DNA of 30,207 nucleotides from Lachnospira sp. UBA4346 (GCA_002394205.1 DGTC01000010.1:1-30207); one strand, 5' to 3'; numbered from the stretch's first letter, positions 1 through 8,343 are shown. Numbers and translations: made by a program. Notes: generated by a model from the sequence alone, not told the origin.

Positions 1-10
1 ATATGCTGAG

Positions 11-298
11 TTTCATTCAATCAAGATATTCTCCGGTGCGCATCTACTTACGGCATAGCCACAAACTTTTGGGCGTGGGTGGCTGTTGGACTGTATTGGC
101 TATTCCTAGTGGATTGCTTTAACGGACGAAGAGCTGGAAAGATGAATTTTGGTAGAAACGCAAAACTCGACTACGGCTCAAACATGTTGCAGTCATCCAA
201 ATAATATTTTCCTGCTTGCTGTGTTTCACTTCATCAGGATATTCTCCGGTGCATGGCTACTTACGGCATCGCCACAAACCTTTGGGCGTGGGTGCTGG
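11..298. repeat. Imperfect direct repeat pair, no convincing gene
   Basis: Two copies of about 80 bp, at roughly 11-88 and 223-298, share the blocks GATATTCTCCGGTGC, CTACTTACGGCAT and GGGCGTGGGT, with scattered substitutions between them. A plus-strand frame is open from a TTG at 149 to 520, but it has no ribosome binding site, a patchwork composition and no recognisable domain. I therefore read the whole 1-510 stretch as decayed or non-coding repeat DNA. The origin of the repeat is unknown. The window edge may hide more of it. Confidence 0.5.
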
Positions 299-512
299 GA
301 TTCCGGATGGGTATTTTTAACGAATGTAATTAATTGCGATTTGAACGGATATGAATTTTTCTTTTCAATTGTTCGTTTGCTGAGTGTTATTTTATTCGTG
401 TATTTTTTAGTATACGTCTGTGTTCGGACAGTATTTGTTTTCAATCGAATGTACAACGGTGAAAGATTTAACGACTATTTACATTCTGAGATACACAGGG
501 AAAGAGACATTC

Positions 513-661
513 ATTGTTGACAAACAGTTGCGAGGCTTCCGTAGGGAGCTTTCGAGTCGCATGGGCACAAAGCGAACTGTTTGAGCCGCAGGCGAGGCCC
601 AGCGACTGCCCATAATAAGCGCGAGGAAGCGAGCAGGAAATGAAGCATGTTTGTCAATAAT
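513..661. repeat. Folded 150-bp element with terminal inverted repeats
   Basis: The ends at 513-525 and 649-661 are inverted copies matching at 12 of 13 positions; the core TTGACAAAC (517-525) pairs exactly with GTTTGTCAA (649-657). Inside are further inverted pairs: AAACAGTT (522-529) with AACTGTTT (575-582), and ATGGGCA (561-567) with TGCCCAT (607-613). It is G+C-richer than its surroundings and encodes nothing obvious. It could be a miniature mobile element or a structured RNA. No clear target-site duplication is visible. Confidence 0.5.
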
Positions 662-710
662 GATATGGCTCTTGACCGTCCGTTAGGTCAAAGTTTCCTT
701 GTAGAATCCC

Positions 711-1082
711 ACTACATTAAGCAGTGCGATTCGCAATTCGCTGCGCTACTTGCTCATCCGTGCAGTCGCACTATCAAAAAGAAATAACAAATACGCTCTT
801 GAGAGCAAGCTCCCATCGAGTATTCATATTTCATTGAGAGCTACTACATTACGCAGTGCGATTCGCAATCCGCTGCGCTCCTTGCTCATCCGTGCAGTCG
901 CACTATCAAAAAGAAATAACAAATACGCTCTTGAGAGCAAGCTCTCATCGAGTATTCATATTTCATTGAGAGCTACTACATTACGCAGTGCGATTCGCAA
1001 TCCGCTGCGCTCCTTGCTCATCCGTGCAGTCGCACTATCAAAAAGAAATAACAAATACGCTCTTGAGAGCAAGCTCTCATCG
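711..1082. repeat. Three 132-bp tandem repeats
   Basis: The block beginning GCAGTGCGATTCGCAA recurs at 721, 853 and 985, exactly 132 bp apart. Copies 2 and 3 are almost identical, and copy 3 breaks off at about 1082. Each unit contains small palindromes such as GAGAGC-AA-GCTCTC and the pair AGCTCTCA/TGAGAGCT. The period is a multiple of three, so a repetitive reading frame stays open across it, but there is no ribosome binding site or protein-like composition. I treat it as a non-coding intergenic repeat array. Confidence 0.85.
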
Positions 1083-1110
1083 TGTATTTGTTATTTCTTT
1101 TTGGCACTGC
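1031..1110 (+). terminator. Large hairpin closing the repeat array, possible terminator
   Basis: A 19-bp arm starting AAAAAGAAATAACAAATAC (1040-1058) pairs exactly with 1084-1102. The 25-nt loop contains its own GAGAGC/GCTCTC stem. The left arm is present in every 132-bp unit, but only the last unit is followed by the complementary arm. The right arm ends in TTTCTTTTT, so the hairpin could stop transcription just before the greA promoter. Confidence 0.5.
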
Positions 1111-1144
1111 TCGTTAAATCGGAATTTAATTCCTATAACAGCGG

Positions 1145-1173
1145 TTGACAGAAAATATAGTATGGGCTATAAT
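1145..1173 (+). promoter_or_regulatory. Consensus sigma-A promoter for greA-lysS
   Basis: The -35 hexamer TTGACA (1145-1150) and the -10 hexamer TATAAT (1168-1173) are separated by 17 bp and both match consensus perfectly. Transcription should start near 1180, leaving a leader of about 95 nt before greA. Confidence 0.88.
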
Positions 1174-1275
1174 ATTTTGACTGATAGTAGGATATTCTAT
1201 ATGGTATTTCACTATATTTATACAATGATTCTACTACATTTAAAAGAAAATAATAAGAGGAAGGTATCAGATAGA

Positions 1276-1752
1276 ATGGCAGAGAAACAGTTTCTTACAA
1301 AAAAAGGTTATGAAGAGAGAGTTGCATTATTAGAGAATTTAAAAGTAGTTCGCAGAAAGGAAGTTGCTCAGAAGTTAAAGGAAGCAAGAGAACAGGGCGA
1401 CTTATCAGAAAATGCTGAATATGATGCAGCGAAGGATGAACAGCGTGATATCGAAGCTCAGATTACAGAATTAGAGCAGATTTTAGCAAATGCTGAAATT
1501 ATCCAGGATAACGATAAGAGCAAGGATAAAGTTAAGATGGAAAGCCTTGTTAAATTGTATGACTGTGACTATGAAGAAGAAATTGAATATACAATCGTAG
1601 GTTCTTCAGAAGCTGACCTTTTAAATAATAAGATTTCTAATGAATCTCCATTAGGTGCTGCATTAATCGGTAAGAAGGTTGGGGAAATCGTAACTGTTGA
1701 AGCACCAGCTGGTGAAATCAAGTACGAAATCAAAGCAATTATTAATGACTAA
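1276..1752 (+). CDS. greA: Transcription elongation factor GreA
   Basis: The product binds RNA polymerase through the secondary channel and stimulates cleavage of backtracked transcripts, rescuing stalled complexes. The 158-residue protein has the usual family length. An N-terminal coiled coil (about residues 1-75) carries the conserved stretch REQGDLSENAEYDAAKDEQ, including the acidic tip. It is followed by a C-terminal FKBP-like domain with SPLGAALIGKKVGE near the end. The frame is open further upstream, but the start chosen is ATG 1276, preceded by AGAGGAAGG. Homology begins there, at MAEKQFLT. It lies downstream of a perfect promoter and 92 bp before lysS with no terminator between them, so the two are probably cotranscribed. 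Confidence 0.95.
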   Translation: MAEKQFLTKKGYEERVALLENLKVVRRKEVAQKLKEAREQGDLSENAEYDAAKDEQRDIEAQITELEQILANAEIIQDNDKSKDKVKMESLVKLYDCDYEEEIEYTIVGSSEADLLNNKISNESPLGAALIGKKVGEIVTVEAPAGEIKYEIKAIIND

Positions 1753-1844
1753 TTTGATATAATTTCGTAACAATTCGGTAAATAGTAACATTTACCAACG
1801 ATGTAAGATAGATACGTTATTGATATAGAACAAGGAGAAAGACA

Positions 1845-3902
1845 GTGGCAGAGAACAAGAAAGCACAGGGACCTGATGTCAATGAACAGATCCGTAACCG
1901 TATGGATAAGTTAAAGAATTTACAGGAAGCAGGAAAAGATCCATTTCAGATTACAAAGTATGATGTAACACATCACACAGATGAGATTCGTGCAATTTAT
2001 GAAGCACATGAAAAGGAACTTTTAGGTAATAGAGAAGAAGTCAATGTAGAAGGCTTAGATGAGCAGCAGGCAAGAGATGCAAAAAATACAGATTATAATG
2101 AAAGACGTGCGATTATGGATGCATCTCCAATTACAGTAAATTTTGCCGGACGTATGATGTTTAAGAGAGTTATGGGTAAGGCATCATTTTGTAATATTGC
2201 AGATTTAAAGGGAAGACTTCAGGTATATGTTGCAAGAGATGCAATCGGTGAAGAAGCATATGCAGATTTTAAGAAGTCAGACATTGGTGATATTTACGGC
2301 GTGAAGGGATTTATTTTCCGTACAAAGACAGGAGAAATTTCAGTACATGCAGAAGAACTTACATTGTTAAGTAAGAGTCTTCAGGTGCTTCCAGAGAAGT
2401 TCCACGGTATCACAGATACAGATACAAGATATCGTCAGAGATATGTTGACTTGATTATGAATGATGAAGTAAAGACTACATTTATTAAGAGAAGTCAGAT
2501 TATTAAGGAGATTCGTAACTTCCTTGCAGACAGAGACTTCATGGAAGTAGAGACACCTACATTGGTATCTAATGCTGGTGGTGCAGCTGCTAGACCATTT
2601 GAGACACATTACAATGCATTAAATGAAGATGTAAAGTTAAGAATCTCTTTGGAATTATATTTAAAGAGATTGATTGTTGGTGGACTTGAAAGAGTATACG
2701 AAATCGGTCGTGTATATCGTAACGAAGGTGTTGATACAAGACACAATCCAGAATTCACATTGATGGAATTATATCAGGCATATACAGATTACAATGGTAT
2801 GATGGAATTAACAGAGTCTATGTTTAAGTATCTTGCAGAAAAGGTATGTGGTTCTTCTGTTATCACATATAATGGTATTGAGATTGACTTTGGTAAGCCA
2901 TTCGAGAGAATTACAATGATTGATTGTATCAAGAAGTATTCCGGTGTTGATTTTGATCAGATTCAGACAGATGAAGAAGCAAAGGCACTTGCAAGAGAAA
3001 AGGGTATCGAATTTGAAGAACGTCATACAAAAGGCGATATCGTAAACCTCTTCTTTGAAGAATACTGCGAGAAGAACTTGATTCAGCCTACATTCGTTAT
3101 GGATCATCCACTTGCAATTTCTCCATTAACAAAGAAGAAGCCAAGTGATCCAGAGAAGGTTGAACGTTTCGAGTTATTTATCAATACATGGGAAATGTGT
3201 AATGCATACTCAGAATTAAATGATCCAATCGATCAGAGAGAACGTTTTGCACAGCAGGATATCAATGCGGAAAATGGGGATGATGAAGCACAGCATACAG
3301 ATGAAGACTTCTTAAATGCTTTATCAATTGGTATGCCACCTACAGGCGGTATCGGATATGGTATTGACCGTCTTGTGATGTTACTTACAGATTCACCAGC
3401 AATCCGTGATGTATTGTTATTCCCTACGATGAAGTCACTTGACTCAGATAAGAAGACGAAGTCAGAAACAGAAGGTGGATTTGAAGGTAACTGTGATCAC
3501 TTTACTCCAAATGAGAAGATTGATTTCTCAAATGTGAAAGTTGAGCCATTATTTGAAGAAGCAGTTGATTTTGATACATTTTCAAAGAGTGATTTCAGAG
3601 CAGTAAAGGTAAAGGCTTGTCAGGCAGTACCGAAGTCTAAGAAGTTATTACAGTTCACATTAGATGATGGTACAGGCGTGGACAGAACAATCCTTTCAGG
3701 TATTCATGCATTCTATGAACCAGAAGAATTAGTTGGTAAGACACTGATTGCTATCACAAACTTGCCACCGAGAGCAATGATGGGAATTGAATCTAATGGT
3801 ATGTTACTTTCAGCAGTAAATAATCTTAAAGATTCTGAGGATGAAGAATTACATCTTCTTATGGTAGATAATCATATTCCTGCGGGAGCGAAGTTGTACT
3901 AA
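1845..3902 (+). CDS. lysS: Lysyl-tRNA synthetase with C-terminal tRNA-binding domain
   Basis: Class II aminoacyl-tRNA synthetase that charges tRNA-Lys. The GTG start at 1845 follows AAGGAGAAA. The 685 residues comprise an N-terminal OB-fold anticodon-binding domain (about 95-210) and a catalytic core with motif 2 (RVYEIGRVYRNEG, then TRHNPEFTLMELYQAY) and motif 3 (GIGYGIDRLVMLLT, near 500). A tail from about residue 560 looks like the EMAPII/Trbp111 domain (FRAVKVKACQAVPKSKKLLQ, then LPPRAMMGIESNGMLLSA). Bacterial LysRS is usually about 490-510 residues, so the tail accounts for the extra length. Such a domain is common at the end of MetRS and adds nonspecific tRNA affinity. It follows greA in one likely transcript. 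The tail call rests on motif recognition. Confidence 0.96.
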   Translation: MAENKKAQGPDVNEQIRNRMDKLKNLQEAGKDPFQITKYDVTHHTDEIRAIYEAHEKELLGNREEVNVEGLDEQQARDAKNTDYNERRAIMDASPITVNFAGRMMFKRVMGKASFCNIADLKGRLQVYVARDAIGEEAYADFKKSDIGDIYGVKGFIFRTKTGEISVHAEELTLLSKSLQVLPEKFHGITDTDTRYRQRYVDLIMNDEVKTTFIKRSQIIKEIRNFLADRDFMEVETPTLVSNAGGAAARPFETHYNALNEDVKLRISLELYLKRLIVGGLERVYEIGRVYRNEGVDTRHNPEFTLMELYQAYTDYNGMMELTESMFKYLAEKVCGSSVITYNGIEIDFGKPFERITMIDCIKKYSGVDFDQIQTDEEAKALAREKGIEFEERHTKGDIVNLFFEEYCEKNLIQPTFVMDHPLAISPLTKKKPSDPEKVERFELFINTWEMCNAYSELNDPIDQRERFAQQDINAENGDDEAQHTDEDFLNALSIGMPPTGGIGYGIDRLVMLLTDSPAIRDVLLFPTMKSLDSDKKTKSETEGGFEGNCDHFTPNEKIDFSNVKVEPLFEEAVDFDTFSKSDFRAVKVKACQAVPKSKKLLQFTLDDGTGVDRTILSGIHAFYEPEELVGKTLIAITNLPPRAMMGIESNGMLLSAVNNLKDSEDEELHLLMVDNHIPAGAKLY

Positions 3903-3937
3903 TAGGAATATAATATAAAAGAATTAGGACTTTGTAT

Positions 3938-4012
3938 AAAAAGAGAGTTTGTATAATATCAAAAGTTAGATTGAAATCTAACAATTATGAGGTTGGTACA
4001 AACTCTCTTTTT
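3938..4012 (+). terminator. Nested-hairpin terminator after lysS
   Basis: Outer arms at 3938-3953 and 3997-4012 (AAAAAGAGAGTTTGTA and its exact complement) form a 16-bp stem ending in five T. An inner hairpin, GTTAGAT-TGAA-ATCTAAC, occupies 3965-3982. The stem starts 36 bp after the lysS stop codon. Confidence 0.85.
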
Positions 4013-4260
4013 GATATGGTGCAAGCATTAAAAGATACATATTCAGCTCAAGTTCATTATAAGTTCAACAAAAATCCAATAATAATCAAAATAATTGTAT
4101 AATACTTATATTAAAATAGTACATATTAAATATGAAAACAAGCTATGAAAGAAAATAATCAGAAAAAATAAGGATAAATTAAAGAAAGATGGTGGGGAAT
4201 ATAACATATTAAGAGAAGAGTTATAGAGGAATGAAGTTATTATTATTGAAATAAAGAATC

Positions 4261-4420
4261 CGTATAACACGGTATCAGTTGGTGATGATTACCCAAAGTA
4301 TATCCTGTGCAAAAGCAGGCTAAGCCGAAACGTAACACTGTCATAATTCTTCAGAATTAGCCATCATTACTTGAAGATTTGAGTATTCTTTTTATCCGTT
4401 TTATTATCAGGTGTTATACG
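4261..4420. other. Unexplained 160-bp element bounded by inverted repeats
   Basis: CGTATAACAC at 4261-4270 pairs exactly with GTGTTATACG at 4411-4420. Between them are smaller hairpins: CCTG/CAGG around TGCAAAAG near 4304-4319, and AATTCT-TC-AGAATT near 4342-4355. There is no open frame of useful length. I compared it by eye with the common riboswitch signatures and matched none. The layout would suit a multi-branched RNA or a small inserted element. The surrounding 4013-4440 has no other support for a gene; one short phrase near 4245 faintly resembles a histidine-kinase ATPase domain, too weak to call. Confidence 0.35.
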
Positions 4421-4440
4421 ATGCTATATCAATAGTTCCC

Positions 4441-4469
4441 TTGAACCCACATCCGAACGGGTGTACAAT
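4441..4469 (+). promoter_or_regulatory. Promoter for the membrane methyltransferase-like gene
   Basis: TTGAAC (4441-4446) and TACAAT (4464-4469) are separated by 17 bp. The likely transcription start near 4476 leaves a short leader before the ATG at 4503. Confidence 0.65.
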
Positions 4470-4502
4470 AGACACAAAATAAAAATAGATTGGAGAATAC
4501 AT

Positions 4503-5297
4503 ATGAAAACTTATCTTATTTTACTTGTGATTGCGTTACTTGTTTCATCAATCGGATTTAAGAAGTACGTGTGGTTTATTTCACTCGGTTATGGTGGGGC
4601 AGTAGCTGCAATTGGAATTGCACTGTTTGTCATCTTTGGAGAAAAATTAACAATTGCAACAGGAGTTCTTGCAGCGTTGTTTATCATTTATGGATGTCGT
4701 CTGAGTGGTTATTTAGGATACAGAGAGTTAAAGAGTGCATCGTATAACAAGACCATGAAAAAGGAAATCAAAGATGGAAAAGATATGGCATTTGTTGCAA
4801 AATGTGGAATCTGGGTGTCAGCAGCGATTCTTTACGTGTGTGAGACATTACCAGTGCTGTTTCGTTTGCAGACAGGAAAAGTGGATGATACATTTGCAAT
4901 TGTGGGAATCTGCATTATGATAGTTGGATTATGTGTAGAAACGACAGCAGATTTGCAGAAGAATCGTGCAAAGAAGGTCAATCCACACCGTTTTGTTGAT
5001 ACAGGATTATTCCGTTTGGTACGTTGTCCGAATTATCTTGGAGAAATGTTATTCTGGACGGGCGTATTTGTATCGGGATTGAATGTATATCACAATGTGT
5101 GGATGTGGCTGAGTGCACTTGTTGGCTATCTTGGTATTATTTATGTGATGTTTGGCGGTGCAAGACGATTGGAGATTCGTCAGAATAAGAATTATGGAAA
5201 TGATCCGGAATATCAGAAGTATGTGAAAACAGTTCCGATTATGGTGCCATTTATTCCACTATACAGTGTAGAAAAATATAAATGGCTGGTTGCATAA
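4503..5297 (+). CDS. ICMT/steroid-reductase-fold membrane protein (DUF1295-like)
   Basis: Integral membrane protein of 264 residues with several hydrophobic helices (about 2-20, 25-45, 48-66, 100-120, 134-152, 185-235). The C-terminal block HRFVDTGLFRLVRCPNYLGEMLFW is characteristic of the family that includes isoprenylcysteine carboxyl methyltransferases and DUF1295 proteins, where the Arg/His/Pro-Asn-Tyr segment sits at the cofactor pocket. The cofactor (SAM or a nicotinamide) and the substrate cannot be told from sequence. The upstream in-frame ATG at 4461 overlaps the predicted -10 box and lacks a ribosome site, so ATG 4503 with TTGGAGAA upstream was chosen. It appears monocistronic between its own promoter and a terminator. 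Confidence 0.8.
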   Translation: MKTYLILLVIALLVSSIGFKKYVWFISLGYGGAVAAIGIALFVIFGEKLTIATGVLAALFIIYGCRLSGYLGYRELKSASYNKTMKKEIKDGKDMAFVAKCGIWVSAAILYVCETLPVLFRLQTGKVDDTFAIVGICIMIVGLCVETTADLQKNRAKKVNPHRFVDTGLFRLVRCPNYLGEMLFWTGVFVSGLNVYHNVWMWLSALVGYLGIIYVMFGGARRLEIRQNKNYGNDPEYQKYVKTVPIMVPFIPLYSVEKYKWLVA

Positions 5298-5361
5298 CGA
5301 AAAATTAAGAGCGTATTGTATTTATAAAAGATACGCAATTTAAAAGAAATAGAAAAAAGAG

Positions 5362-5400
5362 ATGCAGCTTGTTTTGATAAAAAGGATGAGCTGCATTTTG
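5362..5400 (+). terminator. Terminator after the methyltransferase-like gene
   Basis: ATGCAGCT (5362-5369) pairs with AGCTGCAT (5389-5396), followed by TTTTG. The loop is about 19 nt and the U-tract is short, so efficiency is uncertain. A weaker stem, GCGTAT/ATACGC, lies just upstream near 5310-5336. Confidence 0.5.
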
Positions 5401-5455
5401 AATATGAGAAACATAAGGAGAGAGAAATGGCTGATTTAGAAAACGGACACAGAAT

Positions 5456-5923
5456 TTGCAGGAGTTTACGTTGGGATTAGCGATTGTCGACTGTATTCCA
5501 GTGGTATTTTTTAGTATTATGGTCAGTGTGGTGTCACTACGATTTCATAGTTTGTTCTTTTTTATTGGTGCGTTTTTGGTAATTCTTGCAGGAGCGCTCA
5601 AATGCTTATGGAAGTTTGTACTTGCGCTATCTGGAAAAAATGTTCCATTTTTATTTTATCAGATGAGAGGTGTCATGCCAGTTGGATTTTTGCTGATTCT
5701 AATATCATTGTTTGTTGATAGAAGTAAGATTGTGATAACATCAATTATGACACATATAACCACGTTCCCGGCAAATATATGTTTCTTGATTGGAATACTT
5801 GGAATGGTTATGATGGTTGTATTTGCAAAGAAATTGGATAGTACAAATGTAAAACACAATTGGATTGAACAAGTGACAAATGCAGTTGCCCAGTTTTTTA
5901 TTATGCTTGGGGTTATTTTATAA
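5456..5923 (+). CDS. Small multi-TM membrane protein, start uncertain or frameshifted
   Basis: About 155 residues with four hydrophobic helices and a C-terminal segment reading AKKLDSTNVKHNWIEQVTNA. I do not know its function. The start is a problem. The only good ribosome site (AAGGAGAGAG) serves an ATG at 5427, but that frame stops at a TAG after MADLENGHRICRSLRWD. The long frame begins at TTG 5456 without a ribosome site and is offset by one base. One extra base near 5451-5457 would fuse the two as MADLENGHR plus the rest. Either the N-terminus carries a recent frameshift, or translation starts at a poor TTG. A broken paralogous fragment lies at 9749-9909. Confidence 0.6.
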   Translation: MQEFTLGLAIVDCIPVVFFSIMVSVVSLRFHSLFFFIGAFLVILAGALKCLWKFVLALSGKNVPFLFYQMRGVMPVGFLLILISLFVDRSKIVITSIMTHITTFPANICFLIGILGMVMMVVFAKKLDSTNVKHNWIEQVTNAVAQFFIMLGVIL

Positions 5924-5962
5924 ATGGAAAAGATTCTATAAAAGATAAATCGAATGAAAATG

Positions 5963-6014
5963 CTACGTTATCAAGAATGGAATATCTTGATGGCGTAGTA
6001 TTTTTATTTTTCAT
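5963..6014 (+). terminator. Terminator after the small membrane protein
   Basis: CTACGTTATCAAGA (from 5963) pairs with TCTTGATGGCGTAG (ending 5998), allowing two mismatches, then a T-rich tail runs through 6012. The left part of this sequence is duplicated at 9704-9750. Confidence 0.75.
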
Positions 6015-6059
6015 AAATGGATACGATGCATTTATAGTCGTTATTCTATAAATTATTAT

Positions 6060-6089
6060 TTGACTGTAAAGTAGATACAGTTATATACT
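6060..6089 (+). promoter_or_regulatory. Promoter with overlapping palindrome, upstream of ABC permease
   Basis: TTGACT (6060-6065) and TATACT (6084-6089) with 18-bp spacing form a plausible sigma-A promoter. The inverted repeat ACTGTA-N7-TACAGT (6063-6081) overlaps the -35 box and spacer, which is where a repressor would block polymerase. No regulator gene is adjacent. Confidence 0.45.
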
Positions 6090-6147
6090 AAAAATAGAAA
6101 TGTACTTTATAAAAAATATTTGACATAAGAATATTGGGGGGATTCAC

Positions 6148-8343
6148 ATGAGAGAAATGAAACGTATGATTACGAGTAAATTTCTATTGTTGATAGGAAT
6201 TGTACTGACATTTTGTGCAATTTATTATGTTGTAAGGGCGATTGGAACAGATGGACTTCAAGATTTTCATACGCGTAATTTAGCATATAAACAAGCGATA
6301 GATGATATAAAAAATATGAATCAGGAGGACATAGACGAGTATATTTTGACATTAAGAAAAATATATGGGAAAGATTTTGCCGAAGATATCAAAAACGATG
6401 CAATTTATATAAATGCGTATCCAACAAAAATAGAAAAAATATTATTCAATGCACAAATCAATCAAAACATGCCAGTTTTTGTACAAGACAATCAATATAA
6501 TTTAGATAATATGAAAAAAACATATGATGATTACAATAGAGTAAGAAATATAAAACCGGAAATGATTCCTACAAAAGGATTTAATCTGTACACAGATTCA
6601 ATTTCAGTTTTTTCTGGGTGTTGTTTAATGATTATGCTTTATTGTTTGTTTCATAGTCAAAAAGAATTCGATAATGGAGAAATATTATTTACGCATACGG
6701 CAAAATATGGACGATTTGTTTTATCTTTGAAAAGAAATGTTAGTTTTGTAATATTGACAATTATAATCAATGCGACAATAGAGTTTGTAATGTATTTATT
6801 GACGAATATATTGTATGGATATATTCCTGTTCGCGTACCAATCCAGAGTTCTTCATTATATGAACAGTGTACATATAAAATAACAATTGGACAATTTTTG
6901 ATAGGAAATGCTTTGCTGACGGGAGTTGGTATAGCTGTAATTGTTTTGATAGCCAATGCATTTTTAAATATATGTAGAAATAAATATATTGCTATGATTC
7001 TGTTTGGTGCGACCATGTTTATAGAATGGAGGACATCTTTGCTTGTTCAAAATAATAGTTCTCATAGAAGATTGGCAAATATAAATGTATTTCGTCTAAT
7101 GGATTTTTCATGCTATTTGAGAAAGTATCAAAATGTAAAGGTATTTGACAAACCGTATTCTGCATGTTTAGCAATGCTTGTTTGTATGATTTTTGTATTG
7201 ATTGTATTTTTTGGAATTTGTTCGTTTGTTTATATGCGAAGATATCCTTTTTCAAGTGTTTATTTGAGAGGAATAAGTACGGTAATACAAACTTGGATCA
7301 GTAAAATTTTAATGCATATGCATTTTTCGGGAATAGAGATTTATAAGATTCTATTTAGAAAAAAAAGATATGTTTTTATAGTTGCAACATTTTTATTTGA
7401 AATCATCTTAATATATCATACAAGAATAGATTTTCCACAGAGACAGAAACAAATGGATGAAATTTATATGGAATATGGAGGAGCTGACTGGAATCAATTT
7501 AATTCTTATATAAATGAATTAAAAGAAGAAGCAGATGATATGGAAAATCGGTGTGAAGAAGTCAAAAATTCATTTGATGATGGAGAAATGCGATTTTTAA
7601 AGATGGAAGAAATCGCTTCATTAGAGTTCTCTCGTAATGAAATAATGAAAAAATTAGAGGAATATGAACAAATTCAGCAACATCATCAAAAGATACTGCG
7701 CGATCAAAATATAGATACCTATGCAATGTCTAGTCGTGGATATAATGAAATAATCGGCTCAAATTCATATGTGCGTGAATTGGGAATCATGGGGATACTT
7801 GTTGCACTTATTACAATACTGAGTTCGGGATTGTTTTTAGAAGAGAGAACATCAGGGGTGCTTAAGATAATGAAATGTTCTCAAAAAGGACTAAAAAGAA
7901 TTTATAGAAAAAAATATTTGATACTGTTTGGAGTGATAATATTACTAGTTATCATAATATATGGAATAGATATGGTCAGTCTTCGTCATATGTATAACTT
8001 ACCATATAAAGATGCGCCGTTAATTTCCCTCGGTTTTATGCAAGATAAAATGAACAATTGTTTTAGGCATATGACAATCAAACAATTTCTATGGTTAGAT
8101 GTGCTATATAAGGGCTCCATAGGATATGTGACGATGGTAGTTTCTATAATATTTTCAAAAAACAGTCACGTGAACAGTCTATTTTTTGTTCCTATCGTTG
8201 TATGTATGATGGGAATAATAGGCTGCATAGGAATTTTATCAAGTATTATGATAAAGTTATGCTTTCTTGTAGTTGCATTGTGCATAGGGGCGCTGTTTAC
8301 AATTTACATGGCAGGAGGATTTTATGAAATTAATGATAAATAA
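6148..8343 (+). CDS. Two-halved ABC-2-type permease
   Basis: 731-residue membrane protein built from two similar halves. Each has one N-terminal helix (about 11-30 and 405-425), a hydrophilic extracytoplasmic segment (about 35-150 and 430-545, the second rich in coiled-coil Lys/Glu), and then a cluster of about five helices (150-370 and 545-725). This is the layout of ABC-2 export permeases, here duplicated and fused. The substrate is unknown. The start is supported by GGGGGG before ATG 6148. Its stop overlaps the start of a decayed ABC ATPase gene, so the natural partner is lost here and the transporter may be non-functional or may borrow another ATPase. A lipoprotein follows. Codon use leans strongly to A+T compared with greA-lysS, consistent with acquired DNA. 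Confidence 0.7.
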   Translation: MREMKRMITSKFLLLIGIVLTFCAIYYVVRAIGTDGLQDFHTRNLAYKQAIDDIKNMNQEDIDEYILTLRKIYGKDFAEDIKNDAIYINAYPTKIEKILFNAQINQNMPVFVQDNQYNLDNMKKTYDDYNRVRNIKPEMIPTKGFNLYTDSISVFSGCCLMIMLYCLFHSQKEFDNGEILFTHTAKYGRFVLSLKRNVSFVILTIIINATIEFVMYLLTNILYGYIPVRVPIQSSSLYEQCTYKITIGQFLIGNALLTGVGIAVIVLIANAFLNICRNKYIAMILFGATMFIEWRTSLLVQNNSSHRRLANINVFRLMDFSCYLRKYQNVKVFDKPYSACLAMLVCMIFVLIVFFGICSFVYMRRYPFSSVYLRGISTVIQTWISKILMHMHFSGIEIYKILFRKKRYVFIVATFLFEIILIYHTRIDFPQRQKQMDEIYMEYGGADWNQFNSYINELKEEADDMENRCEEVKNSFDDGEMRFLKMEEIASLEFSRNEIMKKLEEYEQIQQHHQKILRDQNIDTYAMSSRGYNEIIGSNSYVRELGIMGILVALITILSSGLFLEERTSGVLKIMKCSQKGLKRIYRKKYLILFGVIILLVIIIYGIDMVSLRHMYNLPYKDAPLISLGFMQDKMNNCFRHMTIKQFLWLDVLYKGSIGYVTMVVSIIFSKNSHVNSLFFVPIVVCMMGIIGCIGILSSIMIKLCFLVVALCIGALFTIYMAGGFYEINDK

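Noticed and set aside
149..520. 123-codon plus-strand frame with a hydrophobic middle
   Set aside because: Starts at TTG without a ribosome site, overlaps a non-coding-looking direct repeat, and matches no family I know.
711..1106. CRISPR array
   Set aside because: Only three 132-bp units that are identical throughout, with no unique spacers and no cas genes.
750..1148. 132-residue repetitive frame across the tandem array
   Set aside because: Openness follows from the repeat length being divisible by three; no ribosome site and no protein-like composition.
988..1275. Long N-terminal extension of greA
   Set aside because: Runs through the repeat array and the promoter; GreA homology begins at ATG 1276, which has its own ribosome site.
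4245..4350. Fragment of a GHKL histidine kinase (EIKNPYNTVSVGDDYPK)
   Set aside because: One short weak resemblance with stops on both sides; no second motif to support it.
4261..4420. Known riboswitch (purine, c-di-GMP, lysine, SRP-like)
   Set aside because: Only isolated words such as CGTATAA resemble these; the conserved cores are missing.
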